From: DATBIO01 sp036556965
GTDB lineage: Bacteria; Acidobacteriota; Vicinamibacteria; Fen-336
Reading direction: 5' to 3'
NCBI GenBank assembly: GCA_036556965.1
Contig: DATBIO010000076.1
Location: forward strand, 1-6,964
Length of the DNA stretch: 6,964 nt
Shown here: piece by piece, positions 1 to 5,703 of the stretch
How positions within the stretch are numbered: position 1 is the first letter of the stretch
Layout: each line of letters begins with the position of its first letter
The notes under the pieces: generated by a model
Told to the model about the DNA's origin: nothing
What the model saw: the letters and a program-made list of their open reading frames with translations, nothing else
The model's database searches: none
Made by a program: the position numbers and the translations under genes

Positions 1-772
1 GTTCGGGGTCCACGAACTCCGAGACCTCGCTCACGAACGTGGCGTCCGGCGCTTCGCTGACGGTGCGCAGGAACGCGATCAGCCCGCTCGCGTCGTGGCC
101 GTCCTCGTTCGTCTCGGGGCTGAACGGTATGGGGACATAGGCGCGCGGATCAGGGCCGCGGTAGACGAAGTCGTTCGGCCCTTCCGACTGGGCCTCGAAC
201 TCGTAGAGGTTCCCGCCCTCGTTCCCCAGGCGCACCCGCGCGAAGCGCTCGTCCACCGGCTCCACCACGGCGTAGACGCCCCAGTACGTCCCGTTCACGC
301 GCACGCGCGCAAAGGCGTTGTGGGGCGCAGCCAGGCCCACCGACTCGAAGGCGGCGAAGGCCAGGCGCTCGTGCAGGAACGACACGTCGCCGTAGAGGTT
401 CTCCAGCACCAGGGACTCGAAGCCACGGAAGCGTTGGCTCTCGTCGCGGCGGCTGTAGTCCAGCTTCAGGCCGGGCTTGAAGGGGTTGCGCGTGCCGCTG
501 CCGCGCGAGCGGATGGCCATGTTGCGCACGGCTTCTCCGTCGATGGCGACCTCGGCGGGGTAGTAGGTGTTGGCCTGGAAGTTCGCGCGCAGCGTGCCCC
601 AGTCGCTCGGATCGATCGTGATGTCCACGGCGTGGAGGGTGTCCTGGTCGAAGAGGTCCGGCGCGCCCGGGGGAGCCTCGTCGGGACCGGTGCTGCCGCC
701 CGCGCAGGCGAGGAGCGCGACCAGCGGCAGGAGCGCCGACAAAGCGGCGGCGGTGCGAGGGGGAGTCCTCAT
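1..772 (-). CDS. CotH-kinase-family lipoprotein, N-terminal part (3' end beyond the window)
   Basis: 257 codons are visible, read leftward from the ATG at 772. Residues 1-23 form a lipoprotein signal: Arg2/Arg6, a hydrophobic stretch, then a lipobox LLAC with Cys23. Ala at +2 would favour the outer membrane under the Lol rule of diderms. After a Pro/Asp/Glu linker, residues about 48-190 show the pattern of the CotH family: an RSRGSG segment (88-93) leading into KPGLKLDY (99-106), a LVLEN turn (121-125) with D129 and S131, ERLAF (135-139), then ARVRVNGTYWGVYAVVEPVD (155-174) and GGNLYEF (186-192). CotH of Bacillus phosphorylates spore-coat proteins; the catalytic C-terminal part of this protein lies outside the window, so kinase activity cannot be judged. 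In diderm bacteria the substrates are largely unknown. The ATG at 772 is the first start in frame and places the signal peptide correctly, but no good Shine-Dalgarno precedes it. The gene is divergent from the M13 peptidase gene. Confidence 0.88.
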   Translation of the reverse strand, partial: MRTPPRTAAALSALLPLVALLACAGGSTGPDEAPPGAPDLFDQDTLHAVDITIDPSDWGTLRANFQANTYYPAEVAIDGEAVRNMAIRSRGSGTRNPFKPGLKLDYSRRDESQRFRGFESLVLENLYGDVSFLHERLAFAAFESVGLAAPHNAFARVRVNGTYWGVYAVVEPVDERFARVRLGNEGGNLYEFEAQSEGPNDFVYRGPDPRAYVPIPFSPETNEDGHDASGLIAFLRTVSEAPDATFVSEVSEFVDPE

Positions 773-936
773 CGAGACCGTGCGCCGGCGGTCATCACGG
801 AGCGCGCCGGCTCCAATCGGGCTTGCCGCGAGCATAGCACCGGGTCTGAGGCCGCCGACGGAGGCGACGAGGCCGCGGCCCAGTGCCCGATCCCGTACGT
901 TCGCCCTGGGCCCCGGGTCTGCGGTAGAAAAGGGCC
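773..936. promoter_or_regulatory. Divergent intergenic region between the CotH-like and M13 genes
   Basis: This 164-base gap must carry the start signals of both divergent genes. I see no strong sigma70 promoter on either strand. On the minus strand a TG-n-TATGCT extended -10-like element (831-839) would give a leader of about 50 bases for the CotH-like gene, but no -35 match lies 17 bases upstream. On the plus strand TAGAAA (925-930) sits only 6 bases before the peptidase ATG. The gap also holds a perfect 10-base palindrome GGCCGCGGCC (871-880) and a 9-base direct repeat. The regulatory role follows from position only; the individual elements are weak. Confidence 0.35.
840..921. repeat. 9-base direct repeat in the divergent promoter region
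   Basis: CCGGGTCTG occurs at 840-848 and again at 913-921, in the same orientation and 73 bases apart, close to seven turns of B-DNA. The copies lie near the two ends of the intergenic gap. In GC-rich DNA of this length such a match could be chance, so a regulator-binding role is only a suggestion. Confidence 0.3.
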
Positions 937-2970
937 ATGAAGCTCGCGCCCGTCGCCGCCCTCGCCCTGCTCGCCGCCCCTGCCGCCGCCCAGGACCCCG
1001 CCGCCATCGACCTGCCCACGCGCGTCACCGGGTTCAGCGCCGCCGACATCGACAAGACGGTGCAGCCCTGCACCGACTTCTACCAGTACGCCTGCGGCGG
1101 CTGGCTCGCGCGCAACCCGGTACCCGCGGACCAGGCGCGCTGGGGGCGCTTCAACGAGCTGTCGGAGCGCAACGACGCGCTGCTGCGCACGATCCTGGAG
1201 AAGGCATCGGTGGCCGGGCCCTCCCGGAGCCCGCTGGACCGGCGCATCGGCGACGCCTACGCGGCGTGCATGGACGAGAAGGTGATCGAGGAGAAGGGGC
1301 TGGCCCCGCTCCAGCCCATGCTGGACCGCATCGGCGCCGCCGCGAGCAAGGAGGACCTGCCCGCGCTGGTGGCCTACCTGCACACGCTGGGCGTGAACGC
1401 GCTCTTCCGCTTCGGCTCGATCCAGGACTTCAAGGACGCGACCGCGCAGATCGCCGTGGCCGCCGCCGGGGGCCTGGGCCTGCCGGACCGGGACTACTAC
1501 CTGAAGGACGACGCGAAGTCTCTGGAGATCCGCAACAAGTACCGCGCGCACGTGACGCGGGTGTTCGAGCTGGCGGGGGACGAGGCGGAGATGGCGGCGG
1601 CGCGGGCGAAGACGGTGATGGACATCGAGACCGCGCTGGCCAAGGGCAGCCTGGACCGCGTGTCCCGGCGCGATCCCGTGAAGCTCTACAACAAGATGGG
1701 CAAGGAGCAGTTCGCCGCCCTGGCGCCCGCCTTCGGCTGGGCCGCCTACTTCGAGGCGGTGGGCGCGCCCTCCTTCACGGACATGAACGTGACGGAGCCG
1801 GCCTTCTTCCAGGCCCTCCAGGTAGAGGTCCGCGCGCGGGGGGCCGAGGCCTGGCGCACCTACCTGCGCTGGCACCTGCTGCGCGCGGCGTCGCCCCTCC
1901 TGCCCGCCCCCTTCGTGGAGGAGAACTTCGCGTTCTTCGGGAAGGCCCTCACGGGGGCCGAGGAGCTGCGCCCGCGCTGGAAGCGCTGCGTGGAGCGGGT
2001 GGACGACGACCTCGGCGAGGCCCTCGGGCAGCGCTACGTGGAGCTGACCTTCGGGGCGGACGGCAAGGAGCGCATGGCGCGCCTGGTCTCCGCCCTCGAG
2101 CGCGCGCTGGAGAAGGACATCCGCGAGCTGCCCTGGATGGGGGAGGCCACCAAGACCCAGGCCCTGGGCAAGCTGAAGGGGATCGCCAACAAGGTCGGCT
2201 ACCCCGACACCTGGCGGGACTACTCGTCGGTGACGATCTTCCGCGACGACGCGCTCGGGAACACCGCGCGCGCGGCCGCCTTCGAGACGGCGCGCGATCT
2301 GGGCAAGATCGGCAAGCCCGTGGACCGCGGCGAGTGGCGCATGAGCCCGCCCACCGTGAACGCCTACTACCAGCCGCTGATGAACGACATCAACTTCCCC
2401 GCGGGCATCCTGCAGCCGCCCTTCTTCGACCGCACCATGGACGACGCCGTGAACCTGGGCGCCATCGGCGCCGTCATCGGGCACGAGCTGTCGCACGGCT
2501 TCGACGACCAGGGGCGGAAGTTCGACCAGAGCGGGAACATGCGCGACTGGTGGACGGCGGAGGACGCGAAGAAGTTCGAGGAGCGCACGGCCTGCATGGT
2601 GGACCAGTATGCCGGCTACACCATCGTGGACGACGTGAAGATCAACGGGCGCCTCACCCTGGGCGAGAACGTGGCCGACAACGGGGGCGTGCGCATCGCC
2701 CTCATGGCCCTCCAGGACCTCCTGGGGCCCAGGGGCGCGCCCCCCATCGACGGATTCACGCCCGAGCAGCGGGCGTTCCTGGCCTGGGGCCAGGTCTGGT
2801 GCCAGAACCAGAGGGACGAGATGGCCCGCCTGCGCGCGCAGACCGACCCCCACTCGCCCGGGCGCTACCGGGTCAACGGCGTGGTCTCCAACATGCCGGA
2901 GTTCGCGAAGGCCTTCTCGTGCCCGGCGGGGTCGCCCATGGTGCGCGAGAAGCCCTGCCGGGTCTGGTAG
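937..2970 (+). CDS. Secreted M13 (neprilysin/PepO) family zinc metallopeptidase
   Basis: The 677-residue length is typical of the family. Residues 1-19 look like a Sec signal peptide (Lys2, Ala/Leu-rich core, AAA then Gln19), so the enzyme should act in the periplasm or outside the cell. The M13 N-terminal domain begins around residue 36 with the family pattern CTDFYQYACGGW (45-56). In the catalytic domain, NAYYQP (475-480) is the substrate-binding motif, HELSH (516-520) is the HExxH zinc site with H516 and H520 as ligands and E517 as catalytic base, and ENVAD (577-581) supplies the third ligand E577 plus the supporting Asp. H639 in DPHSPG and R645 correspond to neprilysin H711 and R717. The C-terminus SCPAGSPM...CRVW is canonical. 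All catalytic residues are present, so it should be active. M13 enzymes cleave peptides of limited size on the amino side of hydrophobic residues; the substrate here is unknown. The ATG at 937 has only a weak, close AAGGG before it. It lies 43 bases upstream of the HicB-like gene, with no terminator seen between them. Confidence 0.97.
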   Translation: MKLAPVAALALLAAPAAAQDPAAIDLPTRVTGFSAADIDKTVQPCTDFYQYACGGWLARNPVPADQARWGRFNELSERNDALLRTILEKASVAGPSRSPLDRRIGDAYAACMDEKVIEEKGLAPLQPMLDRIGAAASKEDLPALVAYLHTLGVNALFRFGSIQDFKDATAQIAVAAAGGLGLPDRDYYLKDDAKSLEIRNKYRAHVTRVFELAGDEAEMAAARAKTVMDIETALAKGSLDRVSRRDPVKLYNKMGKEQFAALAPAFGWAAYFEAVGAPSFTDMNVTEPAFFQALQVEVRARGAEAWRTYLRWHLLRAASPLLPAPFVEENFAFFGKALTGAEELRPRWKRCVERVDDDLGEALGQRYVELTFGADGKERMARLVSALERALEKDIRELPWMGEATKTQALGKLKGIANKVGYPDTWRDYSSVTIFRDDALGNTARAAAFETARDLGKIGKPVDRGEWRMSPPTVNAYYQPLMNDINFPAGILQPPFFDRTMDDAVNLGAIGAVIGHELSHGFDDQGRKFDQSGNMRDWWTAEDAKKFEERTACMVDQYAGYTIVDDVKINGRLTLGENVADNGGVRIALMALQDLLGPRGAPPIDGFTPEQRAFLAWGQVWCQNQRDEMARLRAQTDPHSPGRYRVNGVVSNMPEFAKAFSCPAGSPMVREKPCRVW

Positions 2971-2998
2971 TCCCCGGCGCCAGGAGCGGGCGCGCAGT

Positions 2999-3004
2999 TA
3001 TCCT
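2999..3004 (+). promoter_or_regulatory. Possible -10 hexamer just upstream of the HicB-like gene
   Basis: TATCCT matches the sigma70 -10 consensus at 4 of 6 positions and stands 9 bases before the ATG at 3014. This spacing would place the transcript start on or next to the start codon. No convincing -35 is visible. The gene lacks a nearby Shine-Dalgarno (AGGAG at 2982-2986 is 27 bases away), which fits a leaderless transcript, but read-through from the M13 gene is equally possible. Confidence 0.2.
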
Positions 3005-3013
3005 TGCCTTCCC

Positions 3014-3436
3014 ATGCCCGTGTTCCGCGTGCTCTACACCAAGACCCGGCGCGGCGAGTGGTCCGCTTCCGTGCGCGGCCTGCGCCGGTGCACGGGACGC
3101 GGGCGGACCATCCGCGAGGCGCGGGCGCGCCTGCGCGCGGCGCTGGCCCTGGCCGTGGAGGCGGCCTTCCCCCTCGACCTCCTCGAGGACGTGCGCCTCC
3201 CCGCGCCCTCCCGCGCCCTGCTCGTGCGCCACTGGCGGGCGAAGAAGCGCCTGCAGGCGGAGCAGTCCCGCGCCGACGAGGCCGCCCTGCGCGCGTGCGA
3301 CGCGCTGCTCGCCCACCGCGTCTCCCTTCGCGACGCCAGCGACCTGCTCGGCATCCCCGCCAACCGGCTGCGCGCTCTCCGTCCGGCGGCGGAGGCGGGA
3401 CGGCGGCGCCGGCGGGCCGCGGGCCGCGCCGAGTGA
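3014..3436 (+). CDS. HicB-like protein with C-terminal helix-turn-helix, no HicA partner
   Basis: This is a 140-residue basic protein. Residues 3-50 follow the HicB-antitoxin pattern: a beta hairpin (FRVLYTKTRRGEWSASV), a loop RGLRRCTGRG in place of the usual LPGC..G, then a Thr and helix TIREARARLRAALALAVEA like TLEEALANIKEAI. Residues 103-123 (VSLRDASDLLGIPANRLRALR) read as a helix-turn-helix, and the tail (130-138) is Arg-rich, so DNA binding is likely. In HicAB modules the HicB partner neutralises a roughly 60-residue HicA RNase. No HicA-sized gene is adjacent on either side, so this may be a stand-alone regulator. Its stop codon overlaps the GTG start of the downstream membrane-protein gene by 4 bases, which implies translational coupling. 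The start ATG 3014 gives the fold its first strand; there is no clear ribosome binding site. Family assignment rests on pattern only. Confidence 0.72.
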   Translation: MPVFRVLYTKTRRGEWSASVRGLRRCTGRGRTIREARARLRAALALAVEAAFPLDLLEDVRLPAPSRALLVRHWRAKKRLQAEQSRADEAALRACDALLAHRVSLRDASDLLGIPANRLRALRPAAEAGRRRRRAAGRAE

Positions 3437-4890
3437 CGGCCGCCGCCGCGCCGGCGGAGCCCCGGCCGGAGGGGAGCTCCTTTCGGCGCGCCGTGGGCAG
3501 GCTCGTCCTGCACTGCGCGGTCCTGGCCCTCCTGCTGTACGCCTACCACCGCGTCCTGGAGGGCTGGCTGGAGCGCACGGGGACGCGGCTCGGCATCGTC
3601 TCGTCGCGGCTGGTGGCGCCGCTGCACGCCGCCCCCGAGGCGACGCCGCCCGGGCCCTGGGCCCTGGGCGCGGTGGCCGCGCTGGTCCTGGTGGTGGCGG
3701 CGGCGCCCCGCCTCGTGGACGGCCGCCTCTCCCCGGGCCGGTTCCTGGCCCTGGCCGCGCCCCTCTTCCTGGCCGTGGCCTGGAGCGTGGGCCTGATCGA
3801 CGGGTGGCAGTACGTGGACGACCGCCTGCTGCCGACGTGCGTCGTGCCCTTCACGCACGACCACCTCGAGTACGTGGGCGACGTGCCCGAGGTCGAGCGG
3901 CTCGGGGTGGCGGAGTTCGCCCGCCGCTACAGCAAGCCCAACTTCTACGACCGGCTCTCCCTGCACAGCCGGTCGCATCCGCCGGGCCCGGTGGTCTTCC
4001 AGTGGGCGATCTGGAAGGTCTTCGGCGGGGGCGCGGGCGTGGCCGCGCTCCTCACCGTGGGGTTCGCCACGCTCATGGTGCCGCTGCTGTACCTGGCCGG
4101 CCGCGCGCTCTACGGCGACGGTCCGGCGCGCCTGGCCGTGCTCCTCGCCATGACCACGCCCAGCGTGGTCATGTACACCGTGACCTCGATGGAGGGCGTG
4201 TACGCCTGCTTCGTGCTGGCCGCGGTGGCCCTCCACGCGCGCGCGCGGCGCGCGGGCGCGCACGCGTTTGCGGTGGCGGAAGGCCTCGCCCTCGCCGTGG
4301 GCACGATGATGACCTACGCCGTCGTCTTCGTGGCCGGCATGCTGGGCCTGTGGCTATTGGCCGAGGGTGTCTCGCGGCAGCGGGCCTGGCGCGAGGTCGT
4401 GGGCCAGGGCCTCGGCGCCGCCGCCGGCTTCGCCCTTGGCTGGGTCCCCCCGCTCCTCCTCGGCTACCGGCCCGTGGCCACGCTGCGCGCTACCTTCGCC
4501 ATGAACACCGAGCTGCTGGGCAGCGCCCACGAGTCGCTCGCCCGCTACGCGGCCACGGTGAGCGTCAACCTGGCCGACTTCGCCTTCGGCCTGGGACTCG
4601 TGCTGGCCGTGCTGTGGTCGTGGAGCCTGGCCCGGGCCGTCCGCCGCCGCGCCGTGGACGCCTTCGCGGTGGCCACCCTGGGCGCCATCGTGGTCATGGC
4701 CACCGTCTCCGTCTACCACGGCGAGACCGCGCGGGCCTGGATGTTCATGGCCCCCCTCCTGGCCCTGCTGGCCGCCCGCGAGGCGCAGGCCCTGGGCGAG
4801 ACGGCCGGCCCGCGCGGGCTGCGCGCCCTTCTGGGCCTGGCCGCCGTCCAGCTCTTCGCCGCGGAAGCGCTGCTGTCCACGCCCTGGTGA
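3433..4890 (+). CDS. Polytopic membrane protein resembling GT-C (PMT/ArnT-type) glycosyltransferases
   Basis: This is a 485-residue protein with about 10-12 hydrophobic segments (roughly 22-40, 76-92, 103-121, 201-223, 233-250, 254-269, 281-310, 325-343, 384-400, 411-427, 435-449, 463-481). A large hydrophilic loop (about 122-186) contains DD (129-130), THDHLEY (141-147) and ends in HSRSHPPGP (178-186) just before a membrane segment followed by a Gly-rich turn. This HPP signature is typical of GT39/GT83-like enzymes that take a sugar from a polyprenyl-phosphate carrier on the outer face of the inner membrane. A later GETARAWMF (430-438) before a membrane helix resembles a conserved region of several such proteins. 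The classical acidic pair right after the first membrane helix is not obvious, so donor and acceptor cannot be named. The GTG start at 3433 was chosen because it overlaps the previous stop (GTGA) and removes an implausible Pro/Arg-rich extension encoded inside the HicB-like gene. fpg begins 4 bases after the last stop-codon base. Confidence 0.68.
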   Translation: MTAAAAPAEPRPEGSSFRRAVGRLVLHCAVLALLLYAYHRVLEGWLERTGTRLGIVSSRLVAPLHAAPEATPPGPWALGAVAALVLVVAAAPRLVDGRLSPGRFLALAAPLFLAVAWSVGLIDGWQYVDDRLLPTCVVPFTHDHLEYVGDVPEVERLGVAEFARRYSKPNFYDRLSLHSRSHPPGPVVFQWAIWKVFGGGAGVAALLTVGFATLMVPLLYLAGRALYGDGPARLAVLLAMTTPSVVMYTVTSMEGVYACFVLAAVALHARARRAGAHAFAVAEGLALAVGTMMTYAVVFVAGMLGLWLLAEGVSRQRAWREVVGQGLGAAAGFALGWVPPLLLGYRPVATLRATFAMNTELLGSAHESLARYAATVSVNLADFAFGLGLVLAVLWSWSLARAVRRRAVDAFAVATLGAIVVMATVSVYHGETARAWMFMAPLLALLAAREAQALGETAGPRGLRALLGLAAVQLFAAEALLSTPW

Positions 4891-4893
4891 GAC

Positions 4894-5691
4894 ATGCCTG
4901 AGCTGCCCGAAGTCGAAGCCGCACGGCGCGAGGTGGGGGCCGTCCTGGTCGGGTGCCGCATCGTGGCCGTCTCCGCCGTCCGCGACCCGCTCATCTTCGG
5001 CGCGCTGGCCCCGCGGGCGCTGGCCGGCGCGCTGCGCGGCCGGCGCGTGCGCGGGCTCCACCGCCGCGGCAAGCACCTCTGGCTGGAGCTGGACCGCCGG
5101 CCGTGGCTCGCCCTGCACTTCGGGATGAGCGGCGGGCTGCGCATCTACCGGCGCGAGAGCGACCGGCCGCGCTTCCTGAAGATGGAGCTGGTCACCGACC
5201 GGGGCGTGCACGTGGGCTACAAGGACGCGCGCCGCTTCGGCCGCGTGCGCCTCCAGCAGGACCCGCTCCACGAGCCGCCCATCAGCCGGCTCGGCTTCGA
5301 CCCCCTGCTCGACCTGCCCTCGGCCGGCCGCCTGGCCGCGCTGCTGGCCCGGCGCAAGGCGCCGCTGAAGGCCGTGCTCCTCGACCAGTCGGTCTTCGCG
5401 GGGGTGGGGAACTGGGTGGCGGACGAGGTGCTCTACCAGGCCGGCCTCAGTCCGCACCGGCCCGCTTCGTCGCTGGCGCCGGCGGAGGTGCGTCGCCTGC
5501 GCGCGCGCCTGCGCTCCGTGATCCTGAAGGCGGTGGCGGTGGAGGCCGATTCCGACCGCTTCCCGCGCACCTGGCTCTTCCACCACCGCTGGGGGAAGAA
5601 CGCGCACGCGGAGACGTTCCGCCGCGAGCGCATCGTCCACCACACGGTGGGCGGTCGCACCACGGCCTGGGTGCCCGGGAAGCAGCGCTAG
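4894..5691 (+). CDS. mutM: Formamidopyrimidine-DNA glycosylase (Fpg/MutM) with zincless finger
   Basis: This is a 265-residue base-excision-repair enzyme that removes oxidised purines such as 8-oxoguanine and FapyG and nicks the abasic site. The start PELPEVE gives the N-terminal proline nucleophile (Pro2 before Met removal), the catalytic Glu3 and Glu6. Lys60 in RRGKHL is the conserved phosphate-contacting Lys. HFGMSG (75-80) and DARRFG (111-116) supply the void-filling residues M78, R113 and F115. LLDQSVFAGVGNWVADEVL (162-180) is the helix-two-turn-helix with N173. PELPEVE rather than PEGPE marks Fpg instead of Nei. Unusually, the C-terminus has no zinc-finger cysteines: WLFHHRWGKNAH (227-238) and VGGRTTAWVPGKQ (252-264) replace the four-Cys finger but keep the finger arginine (R255). 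This closely resembles the plant Fpg ending (WLFHFRWGKKPG...GGRTTAYVPELQ). GGTGA, 3 bases upstream of the ATG and overlapping the previous stop, can serve as ribosome binding site. The gene is the last of the plus-strand run. Confidence 0.95.
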   Translation: MPELPEVEAARREVGAVLVGCRIVAVSAVRDPLIFGALAPRALAGALRGRRVRGLHRRGKHLWLELDRRPWLALHFGMSGGLRIYRRESDRPRFLKMELVTDRGVHVGYKDARRFGRVRLQQDPLHEPPISRLGFDPLLDLPSAGRLAALLARRKAPLKAVLLDQSVFAGVGNWVADEVLYQAGLSPHRPASSLAPAEVRRLRARLRSVILKAVAVEADSDRFPRTWLFHHRWGKNAHAETFRRERIVHHTVGGRTTAWVPGKQR

Positions 5692-5703
5692 GCGGTCACG
5701 CCT
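5690..5703. other. Small hairpin covering both convergent stop codons
   Basis: AGGCG-GTCA-CGCCT forms a perfect 5-base-pair stem with a 4-base loop. It spans the last bases of the fpg stop (5689-5691) and the metK stop (5696-5698 on the minus strand). No T-run follows on either strand, so it is not a standard intrinsic terminator. It is the only inverted repeat I see at this convergent junction, which otherwise has no room for a terminator. Confidence 0.25.

Noticed and set aside
769..2853. A long minus-strand open frame antisense to the M13 peptidase gene.
   Set aside because: The predicted protein is His/Arg/Gly/Val-rich with no recognisable domain, while the plus strand carries an intact M13 enzyme with all catalytic motifs.
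3004..3432. Starting the membrane protein at TTG 3004, inside the HicB-like gene.
   Set aside because: The first 143 residues would be Pro/Arg/Ala-rich and frame-shadow-like; the GTG at 3433, overlapping the previous stop, gives a normal cytoplasmic N-terminus before the first membrane segment.
2971..3436. A complete HicAB toxin-antitoxin module.
   Set aside because: No HicA-like gene of about 60 codons is found: only 43 bases separate the HicB-like gene from the M13 gene, and a membrane protein follows it by overlap.
4235..4266. A run of alternating C and G (possible Z-DNA or regulatory repeat).
   Set aside because: It encodes an ordinary Arg/Ala/His-rich cytoplasmic loop of the membrane protein and fits codon bias; nothing shows a separate role.
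567..4901. A stop-free plus-strand frame of over 1,400 codons running across the M13, HicB-like and membrane-protein genes.
   Set aside because: Its translation is Arg/Pro/Gly/Ala-rich low-complexity sequence with no family motif, and it covers three well-supported genes in other frames. It is a product of high GC content.
4354..5643. A minus-strand open frame opposite the membrane-protein and fpg genes.
   Set aside because: It has no motifs and a shadow-like composition; the opposite strand has a complete Fpg with a clear active site.
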